The notes below the pieces were generated by a model that was not told where the DNA came from, did not search any database, and worked only from the letters and a program-made list of their open reading frames with translations. From Streptomyces sp. MMG1121 (GTDB lineage: Bacteria; Actinomycetota; Actinomycetes; Streptomycetales; Streptomycetaceae), in contig NZ_LGDV01000186.1 in assembly GCF_001280015.1 (NCBI RefSeq), forward strand, positions 132,653-196,652: DNA of 64,000 nt, read 5' to 3'. Position 1 is the first letter of the stretch; each line of letters begins with the position of its first letter. The translations under genes were made by a program, and so were the position numbers. Positions 16,192 to 26,018 of this stretch are shown in pieces.

Positions 16192-17232
16192 TCAGCCCCG
16201 CGGGTGGTCCTCGCGGGCCCCGCGCAGCGCGGTCAGGCAGCTGCCGATGGCCTGCTGGAGGTCCTCCAGACGCTGGACCATGTCGTCCTCGTAGAAGTCC
16301 TGGGCGTCGTCGAAGGTCAGCTCCTCGAACGCCTTGGTGGCCTTCTGCAGGCTGCTGTAGAACTTGGTCCGCCGCTCCTGGACACGCAGGCCGGGGTCGG
16401 CCTCGACCGTCTCGGCGACGAGCGACTTCATGGTGTCGTAGGCCTCGGTGGCCCACTCGCCGGTGTCCTCGGTGTCCTCCAGCTCGTCGATCAGCGACAG
16501 ATGCCGTTCGGCCTCCTCGCGCAGCTCGGCGGGGGCGTCGACGGTCTGTCCGGCCGGCGTTCTGATCTGCCCGGACTCGGCGATCTGGCGGACGTAGCCG
16601 ATCCGGTCCGCGGACCGGCTCTCGGTCGCGACGGCCTTCTTCAGGTCGTCGGTGCGTACGACGTCACGCGCCAGCTCGGCCTGGAGCTCGGGGTCCTCCC
16701 GGAGCCGGTCCAGCAGGGCGGCGCGGGCCGCGCGGGCGGTGGAGGGGTCGGCGAGGATCGCGGCGCGCAGGGCGGTCGGGTTCTCCGCGACCTCCAGCGC
16801 CTTGGTGGGGCGGATGCCCTCGGCCGCGGCGGCCTCGGCGATCGCGGTGCCGCGCTCGGAGGTGGCACTGTTGCGCGAGACGTAGTAGCCCAACCACACG
16901 TCCGCGTCCGGCAGTTCGACGTCCTGTCCGGGCTGAAGCGTCTCGAAGTGCGGGACGAGTGCGTCGTCGGCGGCCCGGTCCCAGGCCTTGTAGTAGCGCA
17001 TGACCCGCTCCGGGGAGCAGTCGGCCAGCTGCGCGAACTCCTTCGCCGACACCTTCGCCGTCTCACCGGCGGCCTGCCCGCCCGGCCGCACGCTGCGGGC
17101 CACCATCAGCGCGAAGGCCCAGCCCCCGGTGCGGGCGTAGACGCCGAACTCACGGGCGTCGCGCGCCACGAGGTCGGACAGCGGCGCTGCGGCCGGGGCG
17201 GACGTCTCGGACGGGTCGATGACCAGGGTCAC
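16192..17232 (-). CDS. Unidentified protein with a likely helix-turn-helix
   Basis: 346 residues, acidic, without signal peptide or membrane segment. I do not recognise the family. Near residue 65, VSAKEFAQLADCSPERVMRY has the spacing of a helix-turn-helix, so DNA binding is plausible. The middle is helical and Ala/Arg/Glu rich, and the C-terminal half (YSSLQKATKAFEELTFDDAQ, DDMVQRLEDLQQAIGSCL) suggests coiled or bundled helices. The start is GTG 17232, six bases after GGAGAG; the frame extends to 17310 without another ribosome site. It lies 114 bases downstream of the pseudokinase gene on the same strand. A TATAGGCT in that gap, on the minus strand, could be a -10 element. Confidence 0.7.
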   Translation of the reverse strand: MTLVIDPSETSAPAAAPLSDLVARDAREFGVYARTGGWAFALMVARSVRPGGQAAGETAKVSAKEFAQLADCSPERVMRYYKAWDRAADDALVPHFETLQPGQDVELPDADVWLGYYVSRNSATSERGTAIAEAAAAEGIRPTKALEVAENPTALRAAILADPSTARAARAALLDRLREDPELQAELARDVVRTDDLKKAVATESRSADRIGYVRQIAESGQIRTPAGQTVDAPAELREEAERHLSLIDELEDTEDTGEWATEAYDTMKSLVAETVEADPGLRVQERRTKFYSSLQKATKAFEELTFDDAQDFYEDDMVQRLEDLQQAIGSCLTALRGAREDHPRG

Positions 17233-17346
17233 GGATGACTCTCCTGCAAGGATGGATCGAGGGACCGCATCCGGGAACGGGTGCGGACAGGAAAGCCTAT
17301 ATCGCCGCATTGGCGATGCTTTGGCGGGACGGTGCGGTCGCGGCCG

Positions 17347-18915
17347 TCAGGCCCTCGGTACGCGGAACGTCGCGAGGAAGGTCTTCAGCGCCAGCCGGTT
17401 CCCGGTGGCGTCCCAGGCCGTGGCCGCGGTGGTGAAGCGCAGTGAGAAACCCCGGTGGCCGCCGAGCAGGAAACCGCGCCCGAAGGTGTGCACCCGGGCG
17501 TCCCCGGTGCCCGCCAGCCACTCCAGGTCGGCGGCCCGGTGACCCTGGTACGTGGTGGCCCGCACGGAGCCGACGCGCTGGTAGCCGGGGAGCCGCTCCA
17601 GCTGCGGTTCGACGTCGTCGCGCCAGACGGCGACCGGGTCCGGGCCGACGCGCTCGCTGTAGGTGACCGCGAGCGTGGGGGCGCCGCCGCCCGGGCCGAA
17701 GGTGACGCGGTAGGCGTCCGTGACCCGCGAGGTGACGAGCCGCTTCCAGCCATGGGGCAGGGCCACGGAGAAGCCCTCGGGGGCGGTGTAGCGGTGATAG
17801 CCGGCGGGCAGGGCGGCCGGAGCCGGCGCCGAGGCGGTCGCTGTGGGGGTCGGTGTGGCGGTGGGTGTCGCGGGGTGTCGGCCGGTCGGGGTGGCCGAGG
17901 CGGCGGGGCGCTCCGGCTCGTGCGCGGCGCCGGTGCCCGGCAGCCGGTGGGTCGCGGCCAGGGCGGCGACGGCGACGGCGATCACGGTCAGCGCGCTGCC
18001 GGCGGCCACGGCCCGTCTGCTCCCCTCGCGCCCGGCGAGCCGCATGCTCGGGTACCCGCCGCGCAGCCGGGGCACGAGGGCCGGCCGCCGGTCCTCCTCG
18101 CCGTCCTCGTCGAGTGCCCGGGTCAGGGCCGCGCGGACCACCGGCCGGGTCAGCCGCTCCCGCGAGTTCTTCCGCAGCAGCCCCTGCACGGCCTGGGCGA
18201 GCGGGCCCGCGCGCAGCGGGGTGCGCAGCGGCAGCCGGTCCACCGCCTTCAGGGTGGCCTCGGGCCGGCCCCGGTCCCGGAACGGCGGCCGGCCCTCCAC
18301 CATCGTGTACAGCAGCGCGCCCAGCGCCCACAGGTCGGCGGCCGGGCCGATGCGTTCGTCGCGGGCCTGCTCCGGCGAGGCGTACGACGGTGCCGTCAGC
18401 CGTGGCACCAGGGTGGCCCCGGCCAGTCCGAACCCGGTGACGACGACCGGGCCGCCGTCCCGCACGAAGACCTGGCCGGGGCTCAGCTCGCCGTGCGTGA
18501 TGCCCTCGTCGTGCGCGACCTGGAGCAGATCGAGCAGCTCCAGACCGATCCGGGCCGCCCGTACCGGGTGGAACGAGCCCTCGCGGTCCAGGAGTTCGCA
18601 CAGCGGCGTGCCGTCGATCCACTCCGTGACCGTCCACAGGGTGCCCGCCTCCACCACGGCGTCCACGACCGTGGCGACCTGTCCGGGACGCAGCAGCCGC
18701 ATGGTCTGCGAGGTCCGCACGACCCGGGCCGTCACCCGGCGCACGGTCTCCTCGGCGCAGGCCTCCGGCAGCGCGGTCTGGGCCACCAGCCGGGGCTGCG
18801 CCGCCGCCACGTCCTCGGCGTACCACCACAGGCGGTTCGTCTCGCGGGCGAAGACCTCCAGGAGCCGGTACCGTCCGGCGGCCAACTCGTGTGCGGAGAC
18901 GTGCGCCTTGACCAT
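17347..18915 (-). CDS. Membrane-anchored Ser/Thr pseudokinase
   Basis: 522 residues. Residues 1-260 have the Hanks-type kinase layout (ITHGELSPGQVFV, SYASPEQARDERIGPAADLW, ALGALLYTMVEGRPPF), but the key residues are gone. The HRD motif is HGE (141-143), DFG is GFG (161-163), and no VAIK-type lysine is visible in the N-lobe. Catalysis is therefore unlikely. One membrane helix (about 302-322, AVAAGSALTVIAVAVAALAA) and a Thr/Pro linker lead to an extracellular domain (about 385-522). It may be a signalling scaffold like MviN-associated pseudokinases. ATG 18915 is preferred over 18921 because GAGGG is six bases before it. Confidence 0.82.
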   Translation of the reverse strand: MVKAHVSAHELAAGRYRLLEVFARETNRLWWYAEDVAAAQPRLVAQTALPEACAEETVRRVTARVVRTSQTMRLLRPGQVATVVDAVVEAGTLWTVTEWIDGTPLCELLDREGSFHPVRAARIGLELLDLLQVAHDEGITHGELSPGQVFVRDGGPVVVTGFGLAGATLVPRLTAPSYASPEQARDERIGPAADLWALGALLYTMVEGRPPFRDRGRPEATLKAVDRLPLRTPLRAGPLAQAVQGLLRKNSRERLTRPVVRAALTRALDEDGEEDRRPALVPRLRGGYPSMRLAGREGSRRAVAAGSALTVIAVAVAALAATHRLPGTGAAHEPERPAASATPTGRHPATPTATPTPTATASAPAPAALPAGYHRYTAPEGFSVALPHGWKRLVTSRVTDAYRVTFGPGGGAPTLAVTYSERVGPDPVAVWRDDVEPQLERLPGYQRVGSVRATTYQGHRAADLEWLAGTGDARVHTFGRGFLLGGHRGFSLRFTTAATAWDATGNRLALKTFLATFRVPRA

Positions 18916-18932
18916 GGTCATCCCTCGCTGAG

Positions 18933-18958
18933 ACCCCTGCTTCGTGTCTCCCAGGGGT
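18933..18958. promoter_or_regulatory. ACCCCTG/CAGGGGT dyad before the pseudokinase gene
   Basis: Seven-base arms at 18933-18939 and 18952-18958 are separated by 12 bases, 18 bases upstream of the pseudokinase start. It could be an operator or a leader hairpin in the transcript. Confidence 0.3.
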
Positions 18959-19077
18959 ACGCGGGGCGCGTGGGGGTGCGTTCAAAGAATTCCCGGATGC
19001 GCCCCCTTTTCCGTGGATTCCGGGACGCGTCCCGCCGTGTGGAGTCCGGAGCGCGCCCCGCGCCGCTCACTCGCCGC

Positions 19078-20046
19078 TCACATCAGCCCGAACCGGTCGG
19101 CCCACCCGGTCAGTTCCCGGGGTGTCGTGTTGCCGCCGCACACCACGAGTCCCAGCCGGGCGCCGTCGCCGACCCGGTCCAGCACCTGCCGGGCCGCCGG
19201 CAGCAGACAGCCCGCGGCCGGCTCGGCCCACACCTTGGCGTGGCCGGCGAGGTCCAGACAGCCCTGCACGGCGTCCCGGTCCGGGACCACCAGTACCTCC
19301 TCGACCAGGGCCCGGACACGGTCGTAGGTCAGCTGGGACACGGCGGGCGCGCTGAGCGTGGTGACCAGGGACGACAGCGGCACCGGCACCGGTCCGCCCG
19401 CCTTCAGCGCGCCGGACATGGCCTCGGCGCCCTCCGTCTCCACGCCCCACACGCGCACCCCCGGCCGCCGGGCGGCGAGCGCCACCGCGATCCCCGCGAT
19501 CAGACCGCCACCGCCGATGCTGACGACGACGTCCGTCAGTCCGGCCGCGTCCGTGACGTCCTCGGCCAGCTCCAGCCCGACCGTGCCCTGCCCCGCGATG
19601 ACGACCGGGTCGTCGAACGGGTGGACCAGGGTCAGCCCCTCGTCCCGCAGCCGCGTCACCAGCTGGAACGCGCTGTCCATACCGTCGGTCAGCCGCACCG
19701 ACGCCCCGGCCGCCCCGGCGAGTTCGATGGAGCGCGCGGGTGCGGTCCGGGGCATCACCACGGTCGCCTTCACATCGAGGGCGGCCGCCATCACCGCGAG
19801 GGCGATGCCGTGGTTGCCGCCGCTGACCGCGACCACGCCCGCCGCCCGCTCGGCCTCGCCCAGCGACAGCAGTTTCGCCGTGGCCCCGCGCGCCTTGAAC
19901 GAGCCGGTGCGCTGGAGCAGTTCGAGCTTGGTGGTGACCGGGACGCCGAGCAGCTCGGTCAGCCCCGGACTCGGTACGGTCGGCGTCCGTACGACGTGTC
20001 CGGCGATGCGTTCCGCGGCGGCTTCGATGTCCGAGATGCCGATCAA
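19078..20046 (-). CDS. PLP-dependent threonine/serine dehydratase
   Basis: 322 residues, fold type II PLP enzyme. The cofactor lysine is in QRTGSFKARGA, the phosphate-binding loop is VSIGGGGLIAG, and SGGNHGIALA is the substrate loop. Catabolic-type dehydratases of this length lack the C-terminal ACT regulatory domain, and none is present here. The reaction is probably deamination of L-Thr or L-Ser to 2-oxoacids; a serine/aspartate racemase activity cannot be excluded from sequence. TTG 20046 is the start, with GAGG four bases before it. It is downstream of, and on the same strand as, the polyprenyl synthase (103-base gap). Confidence 0.88.
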   Translation of the reverse strand: MIGISDIEAAAERIAGHVVRTPTVPSPGLTELLGVPVTTKLELLQRTGSFKARGATAKLLSLGEAERAAGVVAVSGGNHGIALAVMAAALDVKATVVMPRTAPARSIELAGAAGASVRLTDGMDSAFQLVTRLRDEGLTLVHPFDDPVVIAGQGTVGLELAEDVTDAAGLTDVVVSIGGGGLIAGIAVALAARRPGVRVWGVETEGAEAMSGALKAGGPVPVPLSSLVTTLSAPAVSQLTYDRVRALVEEVLVVPDRDAVQGCLDLAGHAKVWAEPAAGCLLPAARQVLDRVGDGARLGLVVCGGNTTPRELTGWADRFGLM

Positions 20047-20149
20047 GGTGCCTCACCCTTCCGGCGCGGGGGTGGGAACCGCGCCCCTCGCACCCTGACC
20101 CGCGAGGACTCCCCAGGTCAACACCGTTTCACCGGCGTCCCGCAGGGCC

Positions 20150-21169
20150 TCACAGCTCGCGGCTGACCAGGTGGTCGAGGAGTCCGAGCAGGTCACCGGT
20201 GGCTCCGGCGGCCAGGGGCAGGCCCGTGAGGAGTTCCCGGGCGGTGGCCGTGTGCGCGCGGGCCTCGGCCAGTGCCGCTTCGCGGCCGCCCACCGCCTCG
20301 ATCAGCGCCGCCGCCTCCGCGGCCCGCCCCGGGCGGCCGAGCAGCCCGGGCAGCCGGTGGGCCGCGGGAGAACCCAGCGCGACCAGCACCGGGAACGTCA
20401 TCTTGCGCTCGCGCAGATCACCGCCCGCCGGCTTGCCGGTGACGGCCGGGTCGCCCCAGATCCCCAGCACGTCGTCGACCAGCTGGAACGCGATGCCGAG
20501 CTGTCGTCCGGCCTGCTCCAGCGCGGTGACCGTGGCCTCGGACGCCCCGCCGAGCGCGGCGCCCAGTGCGACGGCACAGCCCAGCAGGGCACCGGTCTTG
20601 CCCTCCACCATCGCCCGGTACTCCTCGGGCGTCACGCGCTCCGGGCCGGTGCCGGGCCGGGCGGCGAACAGCAGGTCGTCGGCCTGGCCGCGCACCAGGT
20701 CGGCGAGGGCTGCCGAGAGCAGCCGCACGGCCCCGGGACCCTGGGGTGCGCAGGCGAGCGTCTCCACCGCGAGGGCGAACAGGGCGTCCCCGGCCAGCAC
20801 CGCGGGTCCGGTGCCGTATGCCTTCCACACGGCCGGGCGGCGCCGCCGGGTCCCGTCGCCGTCCATGATGTCGTCGTGCAGCAGCGAGAAGGCGTGCACC
20901 AGCTCCACCGCGACCGCCGCCGGGACACCGGCCCGGCCGTCGGCGCCCGCCGCCTCGGCGCCCAGCACCGCGAGCGCCTGCCGTACGCCCTTGCCGCCCG
21001 GTGCGGCCGCGGGCGCCCCGCCGACCTCGCACCAGCCGAAGGAGTACGCGGCCATCTCGGCCACCCACGGATGCAGCCCGCCCACCGCCCGCTCCAGCGC
21101 CGGTCGCACCAACTCCCGGCAGCGGTCGAGGACTTCGGACGCGGAGGGCGGTGCTTGGACGGTGGTCAC
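20150..21169 (-). CDS. Polyprenyl diphosphate synthase
   Basis: 339 residues. It condenses isopentenyl diphosphate with an allylic diphosphate, probably making a C15-C20 chain. The first Asp-rich motif is LLHDDIMDGD (D99, D100, D103) and the second is QLVDDVLGIWGD (D232, D233, D240); GQADDLLFA and VEGKTGALL are also conserved. The type belongs to the Streptomyces geranylgeranyl/farnesyl synthase group. No terpene cyclase adjoins it. It begins with GTG 21169, whose GTGA overlaps the stop of the TPR gene by four bases, so translation of the two is coupled. Confidence 0.9.
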   Translation of the reverse strand: MTTVQAPPSASEVLDRCRELVRPALERAVGGLHPWVAEMAAYSFGWCEVGGAPAAAPGGKGVRQALAVLGAEAAGADGRAGVPAAVAVELVHAFSLLHDDIMDGDGTRRRRPAVWKAYGTGPAVLAGDALFALAVETLACAPQGPGAVRLLSAALADLVRGQADDLLFAARPGTGPERVTPEEYRAMVEGKTGALLGCAVALGAALGGASEATVTALEQAGRQLGIAFQLVDDVLGIWGDPAVTGKPAGGDLRERKMTFPVLVALGSPAAHRLPGLLGRPGRAAEAAALIEAVGGREAALAEARAHTATARELLTGLPLAAGATGDLLGLLDHLVSREL

Positions 21170-22266
21170 CGGGCGACCTCCGTGTCGAACTCCGCACCGT
21201 GCTCGGCGCCGTGCTCCGCGTCGTGCTCCGTGTCGAGATCCCGGTCGAGGCGGAACTCCTGCTGGGCCCGGGCGACCATCTCGCGTGCGTGCTTCAGTCC
21301 GCTGCGCTCCAACGTCCTTGCCAGATCGGCGAGTTCGGCCGCCGTCTCGGCGTGGTCCCGGCCGAGCCGCGCCAGCGACTTGGCGAGGCCCAGCCGGGCC
21401 AGCGCCTCACCGCGCGGCTCGCTCATCGCGCGGAACTCCTCCAGCGCCAGCTCGTACAGATCCCGCGCCTCGGTGTAACGCCCGGCGCGGTAGAGGACGT
21501 TGCCGCGCATCTTGTGGTTGTAGGCGAGCGCGCTGGACAGGTTCATCGCCCGGCAGCCGGCCTCCGCCCGGGACAGCAGCTCCAGCGCCCGTTCGGTGTC
21601 CCCGTCGCGGACCGAGAGGATGTCGGCGAGGCCGCGCAGCGCCCAGGCGTGCCCCCGCCGGTCCTCGGCCCGCTCGGCTATCTCCGCCGCTTCCTCGAAC
21701 AGGGCGTACGCCCGGTCGTGGTCCCCGGTGTTGCGGTGCATCTGCGCGATGCCCTCCAGCGCCCACACCGTGTGCCGGGCCTCCCCGCGCCGCCGGGCCT
21801 CGGCCAGCAGCTGCTCGTGCAGCCGGCCCACCGCCTCGTAGTCGCCCTGGATACGGCCGGTCTCCGCGAGCCCCGCCAGCGAGTAGCCGCGGCACACGAC
21901 GTCCCCGCCGCGCTCGCCGAGTTCGGCCGCGAGCCCGAGCAGCCGCCAGGCCAGTGGGAACGCCCCGCGCTGGCGGGCGAGGGTGCCGCCGCTCCACAGG
22001 GCCCACGCCATCGCGCCGGTGTCGCCGGCCTCGCGGGCGGCACGGTAACTCGCCTTCCAGGCCCGGTCAGCGTCCTCGATCCGGCCGAGCCGCCGCTGTG
22101 CCTCGGCGACGGCGAGCCCGCAGCGGGCCGCCTCGGCGGGCCGGCCGGACCGTTCGGCCTCACGCAGCCGCTCGGTGCCCTCGGCCAGCACGTCGACCAG
22201 CGAGGAGTTCACGGACAGGGTGGTCAGGGCGCCCTGGTACTCCGGGGCGAAAGCCTTGCCGTACAT
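21166..22266 (-). CDS. Tetratricopeptide-repeat protein coupled to a polyprenyl synthase
   Basis: 366 residues built almost entirely of TPR-like helical pairs (for example AEAARCGLAVAEAQRRLGRI, YNHKMRGNVLYRAGRYTEAR, ALARLGLAKSLARLG). Such repeats mediate protein contacts. There is no DNA-binding or enzymatic domain. A short charged tail repeats EHDAEHGAEHGAE. ATG 22266 is chosen: AAAGG precedes it, and the longer frame to 22284 has no site. The 4-base overlap with the polyprenyl synthase gene argues that the two proteins act together. The promoter region carries a striking set of TATAC repeats. Confidence 0.8.
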   Translation of the reverse strand: MYGKAFAPEYQGALTTLSVNSSLVDVLAEGTERLREAERSGRPAEAARCGLAVAEAQRRLGRIEDADRAWKASYRAAREAGDTGAMAWALWSGGTLARQRGAFPLAWRLLGLAAELGERGGDVVCRGYSLAGLAETGRIQGDYEAVGRLHEQLLAEARRRGEARHTVWALEGIAQMHRNTGDHDRAYALFEEAAEIAERAEDRRGHAWALRGLADILSVRDGDTERALELLSRAEAGCRAMNLSSALAYNHKMRGNVLYRAGRYTEARDLYELALEEFRAMSEPRGEALARLGLAKSLARLGRDHAETAAELADLARTLERSGLKHAREMVARAQQEFRLDRDLDTEHDAEHGAEHGAEFDTEVAR

Positions 22267-22277
22267 ACGCACCTTTC

Positions 22278-22320
22278 TATACACGGAGCGTATACATCCT
22301 GCGTATACATCACGTGTATA
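22278..22320. promoter_or_regulatory. Nested GTATAC repeats, probable operator of the TPR/polyprenyl synthase operon
   Basis: An outer inverted repeat TATACACG (22278-22285) and CGTGTATA (22313-22320) encloses two direct 11-base copies of GCGTATACATC (22288-22298, 22301-22311) spaced 13 bp apart. The segment is far AT-richer than its surroundings and starts 12 bases upstream of the TPR start at 22266. It looks like a regulator binding array overlapping the promoter. No regulator gene adjoins it. Confidence 0.6.
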
Positions 22321-22333
22321 GGGATCGGGAAAT

Positions 22334-22358
22334 CGCCCCGGCCCAGGAGGCCGGGGCG
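22334..22358 (-). terminator. Terminator of the AIM24-family gene
   Basis: A perfect 10-bp stem, CGCCCCGGCC (22334-22343) with GGCCGGGGCG (22349-22358), has a 5-base loop and is followed on the minus strand by ATTTC. It lies 79 bases after the stop of the minus-strand gene ending at 22437 and before the promoter region of the next operon. Confidence 0.75.
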
Positions 22359-22436
22359 GTCATCGGTCTGTTGTCGATCAAGACGCCGGTACGGCGGCGG
22401 GGGTTGCCCGTGCGGCGCGGATCACCTTGTGAAGGT

Positions 22437-23123
22437 TCAGTGCTGCTGGGCCTTCTGCGGGGTCGCCTCGCTCGGGCGTACCACGACGAACCCCTCGCCC
22501 TGGAGCATCAGTTGCACGGCCTCGCCCGAGCCGCCGCGCAGCATGGAGCCGAGGGACTGGGAGCGGTGCAGCGAGGTCTGCAGGTGCGCGGTCCAGCCGA
22601 CCACCGCGTCCGTGTCGACGTACACCGGGGACTGCGCGGAGACCGGGATGACCAGCGGATTGCCCTCGCAGACCAGACCGAGCCGGCCCTGCCCGCTGAA
22701 CACGCTGTTGAACAGCCCGCCGCCGGCGATGCCCGAGCCCTTCACCGTCTTGATCTCGTACGACAGCGAGGCGTCGAAGCACAGCACGTTGCGGCCGTTG
22801 ACCGTGAACTGGTCGCCGGGCTCCACCTCGACGATGAAACAGTTCTGCGCCTCGTGCGCGAACCAGGCCTCGCCCTGTCCGCGCACCGCCATCAGGGGCA
22901 GTCCCTCACCGGTGACCGCACGCTTGAGCATGCCGCCGACGCCCTGGCCCTTGCGCTCGAACTTCAGGTCGCCCCGGTAGGCGACCATCGCGCCCTGGCG
23001 GGCGTACATCTCGCCGCTGACCGTGTACCGGACGCACTTGGCGTTCTCGACGGACATGCCTGCCTGCGTGGCCGGCTGCACCACGTGCTCACTGGAAAAG
23101 AGATCACCCTTCATGCCGCGCAT
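22437..23123 (-). CDS. AIM24-family protein
   Basis: 228 residues of the AIM24 (TIGR00266-like) beta-sandwich family. Diagnostic segments are EMYARQGAMVAYRGDLKFER, FIVEVEPGDQFTVNGRNVL, SGIAGGGLFNSVFSGQG and HLQTSLHRSQSLGSML. The family is widespread and named after a yeast mitochondrial protein; the bacterial role is not defined. There is no signal peptide. ATG 23123 or ATG 23114 could be the start, neither with a clear ribosome site; MKGDLFSS from 23114 is the more usual beginning. In many actinomycetes such genes are next to TerD genes, and a TerD-domain gene lies just upstream here (47-base gap). Confidence 0.8.
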   Translation of the reverse strand: MRGMKGDLFSSEHVVQPATQAGMSVENAKCVRYTVSGEMYARQGAMVAYRGDLKFERKGQGVGGMLKRAVTGEGLPLMAVRGQGEAWFAHEAQNCFIVEVEPGDQFTVNGRNVLCFDASLSYEIKTVKGSGIAGGGLFNSVFSGQGRLGLVCEGNPLVIPVSAQSPVYVDTDAVVGWTAHLQTSLHRSQSLGSMLRGGSGEAVQLMLQGEGFVVVRPSEATPQKAQQH

Positions 23124-23170
23124 GGTGTCCCGGAACCTGCCGTTCCGCCAAGATCACGGAGCGTGGCCGG

Positions 23171-24472
23171 TCAGCCACCGAACAGCTGGGTCCAGTAGGT
23201 GCCTGCCCGGCCGCCGCCCGCGAAGCCGATGCCCAGGTGGCCGAACTCCCGCTTGAGGATGTTGGCCCGGTGCCCCGGGCTGTTCATCCAGCCCGACACG
23301 ACCTCGGCGGGGGAGCGCTGGCCGCAGGCGATGTTCTCGCCGATGGTGCGTCTGCGGGAACCCGCCGCGGCGGCCCGGTCCCAGGGCTGGGCACCGTCGG
23401 GGGAGGTGTGGGCGTAGAAGTCGCGGGCCACCATGTCCGCGCAGTGCGCCTGCGCGGCCGCCGTGAGCAGCGGGTCGACGGCCAGCGGGGGAAGACCGGC
23501 CCGCCCGCGCTCGGTGTTGGTGAGCGCGACGACCTCGGCGGCCGTGCGGGACAGCGCGTCCGGGGTCAGGGGAGCGGCCCACAGTGCGGTCCAGTACCGG
23601 TCGCCCGCGTCGGCGTGGGCCAGGGCGGCATGCCGGAAGGCCGGATCGAGCAGAGTCCGCCGGGAGCGCTCGGAGCCGAGGCAGTACTCCACGAACTCCG
23701 CCGGAGTGCGCGGCCCGGAGACGAGATGCTCGCCGACGCCGATGTACGCGTATCCGGCGCCGGTGATCCGCTGATGGACCGAGACGCCGTCCCGCCCCTC
23801 GGCCCCGAGCCGCCCGGCATCCGCCATGGCCCGGGCGTGCGAGCGCGCGGCGGAGGCGAGGCGCGGATCGAGGGCGATGCGCGGTGAACCGGCTTGTATA
23901 CGGGCCGAGTTGACCAGCCGGAGGAAGTCGTCGGCGGCGGTGGAGGGGGAACCGGGCGAACGCGGCGCCGGTACGGCCGCCCGGTCCTGCCCGCCGTCGT
24001 CGCGGACGTCCACACCGAAGTTCCGGGCGAGTCCGGCCAGCCCGTCGGCGTACCCCTGCCCGATCGCCCGCAGCTTCCAGCCGGAGCCCGCCCGCAGATA
24101 CAGCTCGGCGATCAGCAGCACCGTCTCCGGACCGGGAGGCGGCGGCGTGAACCGGGCCACCGCACGGCCGGCTCCGTCGGCGACCTCGAGCCGGGGAGCG
24201 GACAGCCGCGCCCCTGGCTCGGCGGCGCTCACGACGACGGTGACCCGGCACGCGCCGGCCCGCAGCCGCCCCGGCTCGACGGCGAGGGTGTCACCGCGCA
24301 GCCGTACCCCGGGCGCATCGGGCTGGTTGTAGAACACGAAGTCGGCATCGGACCCGACCTTGCCGTCCGCCCCCGTGACGAGGGCGGACACATCGAACTC
24401 CCCGCCGACCCGGAGCCGTACCGCGCCCTCGGGCAGGACCAGGTTCCCTCCGGCCGTCAACTCCTGCGTCAT
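23171..24472 (-). CDS. TerD domain fused to two CAP/SCP domains
   Basis: 433 residues with three parts. Residues 1-160 are a TerD (tellurium-resistance, calcium-binding) domain: GGNLVLPEGAVRLRVG, DADFVFYNQPDAP, LLIAELYLRAGSGWKLRAIG, GQGYADGLAGLARNFGVDV. After a Pro/Ser linker, about 185-305 is a degenerate CAP domain (DDFLRLVNSARIQAGSPRIA). About 310-433 is a canonical CAP domain (HTSPDGAQPWDRA, TIGENIACG, SGWMNSPGHRANIL). CAP domains are usually secreted, yet no signal peptide is visible and TerD proteins are cytoplasmic. The start is ATG 24472. I regard the fusion as real because the frame is unbroken and codon use is uniform; its role is unknown. Confidence 0.85.
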   Translation of the reverse strand: MTQELTAGGNLVLPEGAVRLRVGGEFDVSALVTGADGKVGSDADFVFYNQPDAPGVRLRGDTLAVEPGRLRAGACRVTVVVSAAEPGARLSAPRLEVADGAGRAVARFTPPPPGPETVLLIAELYLRAGSGWKLRAIGQGYADGLAGLARNFGVDVRDDGGQDRAAVPAPRSPGSPSTAADDFLRLVNSARIQAGSPRIALDPRLASAARSHARAMADAGRLGAEGRDGVSVHQRITGAGYAYIGVGEHLVSGPRTPAEFVEYCLGSERSRRTLLDPAFRHAALAHADAGDRYWTALWAAPLTPDALSRTAAEVVALTNTERGRAGLPPLAVDPLLTAAAQAHCADMVARDFYAHTSPDGAQPWDRAAAAGSRRRTIGENIACGQRSPAEVVSGWMNSPGHRANILKREFGHLGIGFAGGGRAGTYWTQLFGG

Positions 24473-24507
24473 GCCTGCCAACCTAGAGGGGCGCGGGGCT
24501 GTACCGC

Positions 24508-26018
<1,511 letters not shown>

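Noticed and set aside
20150..21169. Polyprenyl synthase as the core of a terpene biosynthetic cluster
   Set aside because: No cyclase, P450 or carotenoid gene lies within several kb; the only coupled gene encodes a TPR protein.
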